Origin: Saprospiraceae bacterium
Lineage (GTDB): Bacteria > Bacteroidota > Bacteroidia > Chitinophagales > Saprospiraceae
Assembly: GCA_016715105.1 (NCBI GenBank)
Contig: JADKBO010000027.1
Location: 1 to 64,000 of the forward strand
Length of the DNA stretch: 64,000 bases
Direction of reading: 5' to 3'
Shown here: piece by piece, positions 55,176 to 64,000 of the stretch
How the letters are laid out: each line of letters opens with the position of its first letter
Numbering within the stretch: position 1 is the first letter of the stretch
Program-made: the position numbers and the translations under genes
Notes under the pieces: generated by a model
What the model saw: the letters and a program-made list of their open reading frames with translations, nothing else
What the model was told of the DNA's origin: nothing
The model's database searches: none

Positions 55176-58040
55176 ATGTTGAGACAATTAGTGCTACTAT
55201 TCCTTATCTCCCCGCTATTCTTATCCAGCCAAGTCACCGTCCTTACTCAAAACAGTGATAAAAAATTGTTCTTTACACTTGTGGATGGAAGCGATGTTGC
55301 AACAATTTTATACGATGCAAAAGATGACATCTTGGTAGAAAAATCAGCCAACTTCCTAGCCTCAGATATTGAAAAGGTGACCAATAAAAAGCCTGCAATT
55401 GTGCTATCTGCAAAAAATGTGAAAGGGCCTGTCATCATTTTGGGAACCGTTGGAAAAAGTGCTTTGATCAATCAAATGATTAAGTCCAAAAAATTGAAGG
55501 CCGATGTCATCCAAAATGGCTGGGAAAGATTCATCATTGAAACGGTCAAAAATCCCTTACCAGGTATCAAAGAAGCCTTGGTTGTGGTCGGCAGTGATAA
55601 AAGGGGTTTGGCTTACGGCACATTATCCATTTCTGAAAAAATCGGCGTTTCTCCCTGGTATTATTGGGCAGATGCTCCCATCAAAAAAAGTGATAATCTC
55701 TACATTAAAAAAGAGCGATATGTTTCTAATGCACCATCTGTAAAATATCGGGGCATTTTCCTGAATGATGAAGCACCTGCTTTGAGAAACTGGGCCAAGG
55801 AGCAATTTGGGGATTTCAACCACGAATTTTATGAAAAAGTTTTTGAACTCTTATTACGTAATAAAGCCAATTACCTTTGGCCTGCCATGTGGCAACCAAG
55901 TGTTTTTGCAACCGATGATCCTGAAAATGCTCGTATTGCAGACGAATATGGCATCGTGATTTCCACCACTCACCACGAACCCATGATGCGCTATCACGAG
56001 GAATGGGGAAGGAGTAAAAGTGGGGCGTGGAATTATGTAACCAATAAAGAAAAACTCCAACAATTCTGGAAAGAAGGCATCGAGCGCATGGGTGATAAAG
56101 AAAGCGTGGTGGCTCTGGGTATGAGAGGAGATGGTGATGAAGCAATGACCAAAGAAACTGCGGTGGATTTGATGAAAGAAATCATGGCCGACCAACGCAA
56201 AATCATTAGCGAGGTCACTGGAAAACCTGCTAAAGAAACGCCTCAAGTTTGGGCTTTGTATAAGGAAGTACAGGATTACTACGATAAGGGCATGCGCGTC
56301 GATGACGACATCATGGTGTTGTTTTGCGATGACAACTGGGGCAATGTGCGCATACTTCCCAAAAAGGAAGATTTAAAACATCCCGGAGGATATGGCATGT
56401 ATTACCACTTTGATTTTGTAGGCGGACCTGTTTCTTATCGTTGGATCAATGTTTCTCAAATTGAGCGAGTTTGGGAACAAATGAATCTCTCTTATCAATG
56501 GGGAGTCAAAGATCTTTGGATTGTCAATGTGGGTGATCTCAAACCAATGGAATTGCCCATCAGTCTTTTCCTGGACTTTGCTTATGATACCAAAGCCATC
56601 AGAGCTAATGACTTGCCTAATTATTATGTGAATTGGGCAACTCAACAATTTGGTGATCAACATGCCAAAGAAATTGCAGATTTATTGGCACTTACCACGA
56701 AATACAGCGCTCGCAGAACACCCGAAATGCTTAAACCTAATACTTACAGCTTGACCAATTACCGAGAAGCAGATAGAATCCTGGAGGAATATCATGATCT
56801 CCTTGAAAGAAGTACAAAAGTTTATAAGGTTTTACCAAAAAGCCATCAATCTGCTTTTTATCAATTGGTGCACTTTCCCATTGAGATTGCCTACAATTTG
56901 AATGAAATGTACATCGCTGCGGGTAAAAATGAAGCCTTTGGATTGCAAAGCAGAGCTTCCACCAATAAATACGCAGAATTGGTAAAAGACAATTTTTTCA
57001 AAGATGCGGCTTTGACCAAGTACTACCATGACACATTAGCCGATGGAAAGTGGAATCACATGATGTCTCAAACCCATATTGGTTATACCAGCTGGAGCAA
57101 TCCACCCGTCAATAAAATGCCAGCGGTGACCTATATTCAACCAGAAGCAGGAGCATCTTTAGGATATTTGCTTGAAAGTTCGCCCATTTCGAGATTCAGA
57201 AGAGATGGTGCGATGGGTAGGAGTTTTACGAGTTTTGACCCACTCAATGATCAGCAATATTATCTGGAAATATTCAATAGAGGGAGTGAAAAACTAACTT
57301 ACAATCTCAAAACTGAAGACGATTGGGTAAAATTATCTTCCAAGAGTGGGCAAATTGAGTTTGAAGAAAAGGTGTTTGTCAGCATTGATTGGAATAAAGC
57401 ACCTAAGGGAATTGATACGAGTGCCATCATATTAACTGGCGGCGGTCAAGATTTTACGATTGCTGTGCCGATCCGAAATGATTTGCCTGCCGCAGCTGGA
57501 TTTATTGAAAATAGTGGGGTAGTGTCTATTGAAGCAGCTCATTTCACGATTAAAAAAGATGCAGCCGACATCGCTTGGACCGTCGTACCCAATTTGGGAC
57601 GCACAGCTGATGCAGTCATGGTCGAACCAGCAAATGCAGCCCAGCAAACAGTCGGTCCAAACACACCAAGATTGGAATATACGTTCACCATTTTTGATGG
57701 ATCAGATCTTAAAATAGAAACCTACCTTTCACCAACGCTCAATTACAAGAAAAATGAAGGTTTGAAATATGCCATCGCCATTGATGACGAAACCCCACAA
57801 ATCATTAACATCAATGAAGGCGAAGAAAAACCTGACTGGGAATACCCGGATTGGTGGAATAATGCGGTCACAGATCACATTAGAAAAAAATTATCGACGC
57901 ACAAGGCCGTCAAAGCTGGCGTCCATACATTGAAGATATGGATGATAGACCCAGGTCTTGTTTTCCAAAAATTTGTCATCGACAAAGGTGGATTGAAACC
58001 TAGTTATTTGGGTCCCCCTGAAAGCCGATTCATAAAATAA
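55176..58040 (+). CDS. Glycoside hydrolase family 115 (xylan alpha-glucuronidase)
   Basis: The product is 954 aa from the ATG at 55176, which opens a signal peptide (LLFLISPLFLSSQ); an in-frame start at 55122 would bury it. The body matches GH115: KYRGIFLNDEAPALRNWAKE, LRNKANYLWPAMW, RIADEYGIVISTTHHEPMMR, VALGMRGDGDEAM and LWIVNVGDLKPMELP, and two C-terminal beta domains. GH115 enzymes remove (4-O-methyl)glucuronic acid from xylan, complementing the GH10 xylanase in this window. Long gene without interruption despite surrounding broken genes. Confidence 0.92.
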   Translation: MLRQLVLLFLISPLFLSSQVTVLTQNSDKKLFFTLVDGSDVATILYDAKDDILVEKSANFLASDIEKVTNKKPAIVLSAKNVKGPVIILGTVGKSALINQMIKSKKLKADVIQNGWERFIIETVKNPLPGIKEALVVVGSDKRGLAYGTLSISEKIGVSPWYYWADAPIKKSDNLYIKKERYVSNAPSVKYRGIFLNDEAPALRNWAKEQFGDFNHEFYEKVFELLLRNKANYLWPAMWQPSVFATDDPENARIADEYGIVISTTHHEPMMRYHEEWGRSKSGAWNYVTNKEKLQQFWKEGIERMGDKESVVALGMRGDGDEAMTKETAVDLMKEIMADQRKIISEVTGKPAKETPQVWALYKEVQDYYDKGMRVDDDIMVLFCDDNWGNVRILPKKEDLKHPGGYGMYYHFDFVGGPVSYRWINVSQIERVWEQMNLSYQWGVKDLWIVNVGDLKPMELPISLFLDFAYDTKAIRANDLPNYYVNWATQQFGDQHAKEIADLLALTTKYSARRTPEMLKPNTYSLTNYREADRILEEYHDLLERSTKVYKVLPKSHQSAFYQLVHFPIEIAYNLNEMYIAAGKNEAFGLQSRASTNKYAELVKDNFFKDAALTKYYHDTLADGKWNHMMSQTHIGYTSWSNPPVNKMPAVTYIQPEAGASLGYLLESSPISRFRRDGAMGRSFTSFDPLNDQQYYLEIFNRGSEKLTYNLKTEDDWVKLSSKSGQIEFEEKVFVSIDWNKAPKGIDTSAIILTGGGQDFTIAVPIRNDLPAAAGFIENSGVVSIEAAHFTIKKDAADIAWTVVPNLGRTADAVMVEPANAAQQTVGPNTPRLEYTFTIFDGSDLKIETYLSPTLNYKKNEGLKYAIAIDDETPQIININEGEEKPDWEYPDWWNNAVTDHIRKKLSTHKAVKAGVHTLKIWMIDPGLVFQKFVIDKGGLKPSYLGPPESRFIK

Positions 58041-58044
58041 CAGG

Positions 58045-58320
58045 AAACAGGCAGAGGCGCAAGGCCTTGCGTCTGTACAGGAAATACGCAGAGAGGCAGG
58101 GTCCTGCGTCTGTACTTGCGTCTATACAACATAGAAAGTTTATATACAGAGACGCAGGCCCTGCGTCTGTACAGGAAACATGAAGAGACGCGAGGCCTTG
58201 CTTACAAGACTGGAAGAGCGGAATGCATTCCGCCCATAACTCAAAAAACCGAAAACCGAAAACCGAAAACTGAAAACTGATAGCTGAAAGCTGATCGCTG
58301 AAAACTGATAGCTGACTGCC
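58045..58320. repeat. Palindromic GACGCA words and CAGTTTTCAG words
   Basis: Four to five copies of GACGCArGGCCyTGCGTC-type palindromes (AGGCGCAAGGCCTTGCGTCT, GACGCAGGCCCTGCGTC) lie between 58050 and 58205. They are followed by GCGGAATGCATTCCGC (58211-58226), a perfect 16-bp palindrome, and by AAACTGAAAACTGATAGCTG words. No gene seen. Confidence 0.75.
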
Positions 58321-58340
58321 TATTCAATTGGATATTAAAT

Positions 58341-58379
58341 AAAAAGTCCCGATTGGAATATTTCCGACCGGGACTTTTT
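58341..58379 (-). terminator. Terminator of katG
   Basis: AAAAAGTCCCGATTGGAA, three bases, TTCCGACCGGGACTTTTT forms an 18-bp stem with two wobble-type mismatches; on the minus strand it ends in a T-run 30 bp after the katG stop. Confidence 0.8.
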
Positions 58380-58408
58380 GATTAAAAGACTTTTAATAAG
58401 TCAATATC

Positions 58409-60662
58409 TTATAATTCAAATCTGTCTAGATTCATCACTTTGTTCCAAGCTGCAACGAAGTCTTTTACGAATCTTGCTTTAGAATCATTGCATGCGTAAA
58501 CTTCTGCAATGGCTCTCAATTCGGTATTAGAACCAAAGATCAAATCTACTCTTGTTCCTGTCCATTTGACCGCACCAGTTCTTCTGTCTTTACCTTCGAA
58601 AGTAGTGTCGTCGTCTGAATTTGCTCTCCAAGTGGTTGAGAGGTCTAGCAAGTTTGTAAAGAAATCATTCGTCAAAACACCAGGTTTGTCAGTAAATACT
58701 CCGTGTTTTGAATGATCGTAGTTTGCTCCTAAAACCCTCAAACCACCAACTAGTACAGTCATTTCTGGAGCCGTCAAAGTGAGCAATTGAGCCCTATCCA
58801 CCAACATCTCCTCAGCAGAAACTTTATATTTACCTTTTGAATAATTTCTAAATCCATCTGCTTTTGGTTCCAATGCTTCAAATGCTTCGGCGTCGGTCAT
58901 TTCTGCAGACGCGTCCGTGCGACCAGCTTTGAAAGGAACTGTTATTGAATGTCCGGCAGCTTTTGCGGCTTTTTCTACTCCTGCACAACCTGCCAACACA
59001 ATCAAGTCAGCAATTGAAACCAATTTATTTCCCGTTTGTGACTCATTGAAGTCCTTCTGAATGCCCTCTAATGTGGACAAAACTGTTGCCAATTGACTTG
59101 GGTTATTTACTTGCCAATATTTTTGTGGAGCCAATCTTACACGAGCTCCATTTGCTCCACCACGTTTATCAGATCCTCTGAATGTAGAAGCTGATGCCCA
59201 AGCTGTAGATACCAATTGTGAAACAGACAAGCCAGCATCTAAAATCCTAGCCTTCAATGTTTCAATATCCTGATTGTCAATCAATTGATGAGTTACAGCT
59301 GGAACTGGATCTTGCCAAATCAAGTCTTCTTTTTGGAACTTCTGGCCCCAAGTATCTCACTTTTGGTCCCATGTCTCTGTGGGTCAATTTAAACCATGCT
59401 TTTGCGAATGCGTCTGCAAATTCATCAGGATTTTCCAAAAAGTTTCTGGAAATTTTCTCATAAATCGGATCCATTCTCAAAGCAATATCAGTTGTCAGCA
59501 TAAATGGTGCATGACTTCGTGATGGGTCGTGAGCATCTGGAACCGTTCCAGCGCCAGCGCCATTTTTAGGTGTCCATTGTTGTGCTCCAGCTGGGCTTTT
59601 GGTCAATTCCCATTCGAAACCAAATAGGTTTTCAAAATAATTATTACTCCACTTGGTCGGGGTTGTTGTCCAGGCACCTTCCAAACCACTGGTGATGGTA
59701 TCTACTCCGTGTCCAGATCCAAAACTATTTTTCCAACCCAAACTTTGCTCTGCAATTCCTGCTCCTGCTGGTTCGACGTCAACATAAACACTTGGGTCTG
59801 CTGCTCCGTGCGTTTTACCAAAACTGTGACCACCGGCTATTAATGCAACGGTTTCATAATCATTCATTGCCATACGGCCAAAAGTTTCTCTGATGTCTCT
59901 TGCCGAAGCAACTGGATCAGGATTACCGTTTGGACCTTCTGGATTTACGTATATCAATCCCATTTGCACTGCTGCTAGTGGATTCTCCAATTCTCTATCG
60001 CCTGTATATCTTTTATCACCCAGCCATTCTGCTTCAGCTCCCCAGTAAATATCTTGCTCTGGTTCCCAAATGTCTTCGCGGCCACCGCCAAAACCAAAGG
60101 TCTCAAAACCCATAGATTCCAAAGCGCAGTTACCTGCAAGAATCATGAGGTCAGCCCAAGATATTTTCTTACCATATTTTTGTTTAATTGGCCACAAAAG
60201 CAATCGTGCTTTGTCCAAGTTGGCGTTGTCTGGCCAACTGTTGAGCGGAGCAAATCTTTGTGATCCAGAACCCGCACCACCACGACCATCGCCTATTCTA
60301 TAAGTTCCTGCGCTGTGCCAAGCCATTCTGATAAAGAAAGGACCATAATGACCATAATCTGCCGGCCACCATTCTTGTGAGTTGGTCATCAATTCAAAAA
60401 GGTCAGCTTTTACTGCGGTGAGGTCAAGTGAATTGAATTCAGTCGCATAGTCAAAGTCTGGCTCCATTGGGTTTGAAAGAGAGGATTGTTGGCGGAGAAT
60501 GCCAAGCTTTAATAAATTTGGCCACCAATCTCTGTTGGTAGTACCACCTCCTGCTGTCTGATTCAATGATCCGCTCAAAAACGGACATTTTGCCATTGAT
60601 TCGTTGACATCCAATGCATTGCCATGATCTGATGCATGTGAATGTGTTCCATTGTTATCCAT
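58409..60662 (-). pseudogene. katG: Catalase-peroxidase KatG, one frameshift
   Basis: Together the two frames give a full KatG of about 750 aa. The first part holds the distal site FFIRMAWHSAGTYRIGDG, GLIYVNPEGPNGNPDP, and the proximal His in ALIAGGHSFGKTHGA. The second has LIVLAGCAGVEKAA and ARFVKDFVAAWNKVMNLDRF. They are separated by one extra base in an A5 run on the coding strand (59330-59334), where the expected PKEDLIWQDPVP is read as PKRRLDLARSSS. An intact enzyme would destroy H2O2. I chose the start at 60662 (MDNNGTHSH) over an upstream Met. Confidence 0.9.
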
Positions 60663-60701
60663 TCGTATGTTATTTTGTGTATGTTGTTTAAATTCTGCCT
60701 G

Positions 60702-60709
60702 CAAAGTTA
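60702..60709 (-). promoter_or_regulatory. -7 element for katG
   Basis: TAACTTTG on the minus strand, matching TAnnTTTG, lies about 40 bp before the katG start. No strong -33 box is seen. Confidence 0.4.
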
Positions 60710-60879
60710 GCAATCTAGGGCTTTAATGTGGTTTAAAACAAGGATATAAATTCCTTTCTCCAATGTTTTAAATCATTTTTAGCACCATTAAACCAACCCT
60801 TATCCCAGATATTTAACCTAGAAAAATCACAAAAGTTGTTTTAACCAACAAATAAATAATCGTATAGCGATAATACCTC

Positions 60880-61071
60880 TGGTGGCAAGACTTTGGTCTC
60901 TGTTTTCACGCATGCCCTCAACGAAAATCCAAAGTCAAAATAGTCTGATTTTTGCTTTTCCCCATTTCAAAATGTACCTCTGGTAGCGAGACTTTAGTCT
61001 CCGCTTTCTCCCAAGTCTATAATGAGCAATTCAGCAGTTCAGCAATTTTTGCCTCGAGCTTCGAGCCACAA
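60880..61071. repeat. Repeat words between katG and miniature element
   Basis: Two variants of the GGTGGCGAGACTTCAGTCTC hairpin word (60882 and 60977), a short AGCAATTC/AGCAGTTC run and a CTCGAGCTTCGAGCCAC word. The 60710-60880 stretch is AT-rich and shows no gene. Confidence 0.6.
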
Positions 61072-61328
61072 GTTAGGACACATCTTTTTATTTTATAATA
61101 TGAAGAATCTATTTACCAAACTGAAATAAATTTAAGAACCCATTCAGAAAGATATTATAAGGCTAATCACTTTGGAAACAATAAAGAAAACATACTAAAT
61201 CATGAGTCCACTGCCTGTGCCTGGGGTTGTCATCCCTACACTGTGTAGGGACAAAAAAGTAGAAGAATCTATTTTCCTGCTCCAATTTTTATTAACAACA
61301 CATATACTATTTTTAGATGTGTCCTAAC
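61072..61328. mobile_element. Miniature inverted-repeat element (257 bp), copy 2
   Basis: Ends GTTAGGACACATCT and AGATGTGTCCTAAC are perfect 14-bp inverted repeats, identical to those of the decayed IS at 42041. The interior aligns with the first 170 bp and last 60 bp of the 10-kb copy. The middle is replaced by a TCCCTACA, CTG, TGTAGGGA hairpin. No coding capacity, so it is non-autonomous. Confidence 0.75.
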
Positions 61329-61436
61329 CTCAGGCTTCGAGCCACGAGCCACCAGCCTTGTCTTCCCGATTTAGGATAGGCTTTGGTTCAAAAAAACTTT
61401 ATGAACTTTTTACTTTCAACTTTATGAACTCAAAAT
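61329..61436. repeat. GAGCC and ACTTTATGAACT words
   Basis: GCTTCGAGCCACGAGCCACC is followed by AACTTTATGAACT copies; similar strings lie at 39130-39200. No gene. Confidence 0.6.
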
Positions 61437-61830
61437 AACTTTATGAACTCAGTCGCAATTTTGCAATTCCGCAATTGAACCGCCCGAAGCAGGGTCGGCT
61501 TCCATTCATGATCTCTGAGCATTCCAGAAATTGAACATGCTAAAGCCAATTCGCCCTCCATTCTCTTTATCTCAACATTTTCGCAGTTTCGCAGTTTTGC
61601 ATTGTTTAACTTTAGCTTTAGCACGGGAAGCAAAAAAACTTTATGAACTCAGTCGCAATTTTGCAATTCCGCAATTGAACCGCCCGAAGCAGGATCGGCT
61701 TCCATTGATGATCTATGAGCATTCCAGAAAATGAACAGGCTAAAGCCAATTCGCCCTCCATTCTCTTTATCTCAACATTTTCGCAGTTTTGCAGTTTTGC
61801 AGTGTTTAACTTTAGCACTGAAAGCAAAAA
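61437..61830. repeat. Tandem duplication of a 200-bp unit
   Basis: Two consecutive copies (61437-61636 and 61637-61830) share about 90 percent of positions: both begin AACTTTATGAACTCAGTCGC, contain GAACCGCCCGAAGCAGG and GCCAATTCGCCCTCCATTCT, and end near AAGCAAAAAA. The unit is itself made of the repeat words seen elsewhere. No gene is credible. Confidence 0.85.
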
Positions 61831-61879
61831 AACTTTATGAACTTTTTACTTTCAACTTTATGAACTCAAAAAACTTTAT

Positions 61880-62060
61880 GAACTTTCTACTTTGTACAGA
61901 CGCAAGGCCTTGCAACTGTCCCTATTTTATAATACTAAGTACAGACGCAGAGCCTTGCGTCTCTACCTATTTTACAATATTCAGTACAGACGCAGAGCCT
62001 TGCGTCCCTCCTTATATTATAATACTCAGTACAGACGCAGGGCCCTGCGTCTCTGCGTTT
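61880..62060. repeat. Four GACGCAGGGCCCTGCGTC palindromes in 54-bp tandem
   Basis: Copies at about 61899, 61951, 61993 and 62035 contain palindromic cores such as AGACGCAGGGCCCTGCGTCT and are separated by CCTATTTTATAATACTCAGT-type spacers, with period near 50 bp. Each would form a strong hairpin. Confidence 0.85.
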
Positions 62061-62211
62061 ATTACAACATGTCTACTTTATGAACTCTTTTCAGCTATCA
62101 GTTTTCAGAGATCAGCTATCAGATTTCATGATTTTAACGATTAAACAAATAAACAGTTAAACCCATTCAAACTTTATGAACTTTCTACTTTCAACTTTAT
62201 GAACTCTTATA
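62061..62211. repeat. CAGTTTTCAG and ACTTTATGAACT words
   Basis: Short copies of words seen in the other fields (CTATCAGTTTTCAGAGATCA; TTTATGAACTTTCTACTTTC) run up to the stop of the epimerase gene. Confidence 0.6.
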
Positions 62212-63077
62212 TTATTCAAAACCAAATTTCTTCAGCCCCTCATGACTGATTTTGATGGCCTCCAAAGCAGTTTGATTATCAAAAGTCATATCCTGCTCCA
62301 CTAAATAATACTTCATTCCAGCCAACTTTTTATTTGCTCTGATTCTAGCAAAATCAATAGTTCCAGTACCAACTGGCGCAAACCTACCTTGACTATCCAT
62401 ATCCTTTACGTGCCAGATTTTGAAACGACCGGGGTATTTCTTGAAGTAAGCAACAGGATCAGCACCAGCTTTGACTACCCAATACAAATCCATTTGAAAA
62501 TTCACATATTTTGGATTGCAATTTTCCAATAAATATTCAATTGGAACGACGCCAGCTGCATCCTTTTTGAATTCAAAATCATGATTGTGATACAAAAGTT
62601 TGAGGCCTGCTTTTTGGCCTTCATGCCAAGTTCGTCCAAGATTTTTGCAAGATTTGCAGCTCCGCCAGTCATTCCCATTGACCTCGTAGCTTGGTCAAAT
62701 TTAAATAAACCCATTGGTGGGACAGGTACAACAAAGTATTCAAAACCAGCTGCTTTGACATCCTTCATCATTTGCTCGGCATTTTCCAGAGTCACAGAAC
62801 TTTGGTGTGTACTGATAGGTTTTAATCCCAACGATTTTACATAAGTTTTGAATTCCAAAGGGGTCATTTTGTAAAATTTCCCGTCAGCATATCCAGCAGC
62901 TTCAATGTTTTTATAACCCGCATCTGCTACCGCTTTGAGCGTCGTTTTTGCATCGGTAGTCATGTCATTTCTCACGGTGTAAAGAGCCAATCCACCAAAT
63001 TTTTTTTGCGCTTGTACTTGGAAAGCAAAGATCATGACCACTAAGGCGATGACAGATTTAATTATTCTTGTGTTCAT
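62212..63077 (-). pseudogene. Secreted sugar-phosphate isomerase/epimerase, one frameshift
   Basis: The joined product is about 290 aa with a signal peptide (VMIFAFQVQAQ). The xylose-isomerase-like TIM barrel is visible: LALYTVRNDMTTDAKTTLKA, GYKNIEAAGYADGKFY, STHQSS, then LYHNHDFEFKKDAAG and VNFQMDLYWVVKAGADP. The frame breaks in an A-run (62611-62615); one more A would join both parts. The catalytic metal ligands (His, Glu, Asp) fall in both parts. Sugar type is unknown. It is followed upstream by an NrtR-like regulator gene. Confidence 0.85.
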
Positions 63078-63119
63078 TTTTATTGATTTGAATTTTTTAT
63101 TAATGTGAATTTATAAAAT

Positions 63120-63850
63120 TTAATTTGATAGAATGGCTTCTTCCGCGGTTTGCGTTGCCATTTTGTGTTTAAAACTGTACAAATAAGGGGCTTTATGTGC
63201 ACCCCCTGTAAAGAGTTTTTCGTGCCGTACAAGGATATCTAAAGTCAGCATTTTACGTTGAAAAGTGGTGCGGCGGAGCTTTTCGCCAAGGATTGCTTCA
63301 TAAACTTTTTGCAAAACTTGCATGGTAAATTTGGGAGGCAAAAGATTCATGCCTACCAACTTTTTATCCAAATTTTCGCGCAATATCAACAAAGCCTTCT
63401 CTACAATTAATTGGTGATCCATCATCAATTTTGGTAGGTTATCGACGGGATACCAATTGATATTGTCAGAGAGTTCATCTGGTTTGGGGCATTACCTCAT
63501 AGTAATTGATGAGGGCATAATAAGCAATCGAGATAAATCGGTCCAGGATCCAGTAATCGTCTGGAACTTCAAAACCATTCGCCTCCAAAATGGTGCGCAT
63601 GATGTCTGGTCTTGACCTGCTAAAATTACCAAAAGTGTAAAATTGCTCCAGAAAGATATTGTCAAGTCCAGTTCTTTCCCACAATCCCCTTTTTGCCGCC
63701 GCATCCACATCTTCGTATCTTTTTTACAAAACCACCTGGCAATGCGAATAACCCTGTATTATGGTATTCCAATACCAATATTTTGAGCTCACTGCCATTG
63801 AATCCAAATATGACAGAGTCATAAGCAAAGGTGAGGCAAATGTTCCTCAA
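63120..63850 (-). pseudogene. NUDIX/NrtR-like regulator, two frameshifts
   Basis: Three frames join to one protein of about 240 aa. The N-terminus (FAYDSVIFGFNGSELKILVL, then ALPGGFVKK) and AAKRGLWERTGL form a NUDIX-type fold with a degenerate box. The C-terminus (KLRRTTFQRKMLTLDI, then GGAHKAPYLYSF) is the winged-helix tail of NrtR/AraR-type regulators. Such proteins control sugar or NAD genes in Bacteroidota. Breaks lie in the A6 run at 63720-63725 and the C4 run at 63486-63489. Its neighbour, the isomerase, is the likely target (inference). Confidence 0.8.
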
Positions 63851-63957
63851 ATGATGGTGGCTGCTTTAACAAATTCCAAAATTTAGAACGAAAGAAAGAT
63901 TCTTATTCATCATTTCAAAATATTAATGTAACAAAATGAGACAATAGGGTTTATTTA

Positions 63958-64000
63958 ACGGAAACACCGGAAATCGGAAACCGGAAATCGGAGGATGGAA
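63958..64000. repeat. GGAAATCGGA words at right edge
   Basis: ACCGGAAATCGGAAACCGGA and similar words, as in mosaic fields A and B, run to the window edge. The gap from 63851 holds no gene. Confidence 0.55.

Noticed and set aside
61531..62144. Open frames across the 61.5-62.1 kb repeats
   Set aside because: Built from tandem units and palindromes; the same words give frames on both strands.
1..64000. tRNA, rRNA, riboswitch or phage genes
   Set aside because: No cloverleaf, rRNA-like stretch, known riboswitch core or phage structural gene was recognised by eye.

Overview
The window looks like a Bacteroidota chromosome segment, possibly from the Saprospiria-like environmental lineages. The taxonomic depth is inference. 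The evidence is AT-rich DNA, a SusC/SusD outer-membrane pair, many short lipoproteins, FlavoBacterial DUF families (DUF2157/DUF4401/GDYXXLXY, DUF4199, DUF6660), a CzcA fused to its own TolC-like channel, and promoters of the Bacteroidota type (TTTG, about 19 bp, TAnnTTTG). I saw no rRNA, tRNA, prophage or CRISPR array.

Layout, left half. 0-9.4 kb: small lipoprotein, a three-gene membrane cluster (DUF2157, DUF4401, GDYXXLXY), a PD40 beta-propeller protein, a TetR-MFS efflux pair, a phosphotransferase-methyltransferase pair, a YdeI-like protein. 9.5-13.6 kb: small proteins, a 588-bp miniature transposable element, then an arsenic operon (arsR with a perfect operator palindrome, arsC, acr3) followed by an Arr-type rifampin ADP-ribosyltransferase. 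13.7-16.0 kb: small enzymes and an AraC regulator, ending in a DUF1569 gene. 16.1-24.3 kb: a heavy-metal efflux cluster (DUF6660, CzcA-TolC fusion, CzcB, P-type ATPase). This cluster is followed by a second, broken copy of the DUF1569 3' end, so it is bracketed by direct repeats. 24.5-33.5 kb: lipoproteins, a hydrolase, a membrane-anchored LuxR with DUF4199, GH10 xylanase, LytTR regulator, an intradiol-dioxygenase/thioredoxin-like fusion, an extradiol (DODA) dioxygenase. 33.6-38.3 kb: SusD and SusC.

Layout, right half. 38.6-44.1 kb is mostly gene-poor mosaic repeat DNA: an 8-bp-period GCAATT tract, short hairpin words and 160-bp units. It holds two small secreted-protein genes, a methyltransferase and a decayed IS4/Tn5-like element. 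Further on come a frameshifted DUF6493-like/SWIM zinc-finger pair, a large catalase (katE), a two-component-type propeller protein, two tiny genes, a GH115 alpha-glucuronidase, katG, another repeat field with a second miniature element, a sugar-phosphate isomerase/epimerase, and a NUDIX/NrtR-like regulator.

Functional themes are metal and arsenic resistance, peroxide defence (two catalases), and glucuronoxylan use (GH10, GH115, SusCD, isomerase, NrtR-like regulator). A notable technical point is that at least a dozen one-base frame breaks, many in homopolymers, are concentrated in the last 20 kb. They may be sequencing errors rather than true pseudogenes.
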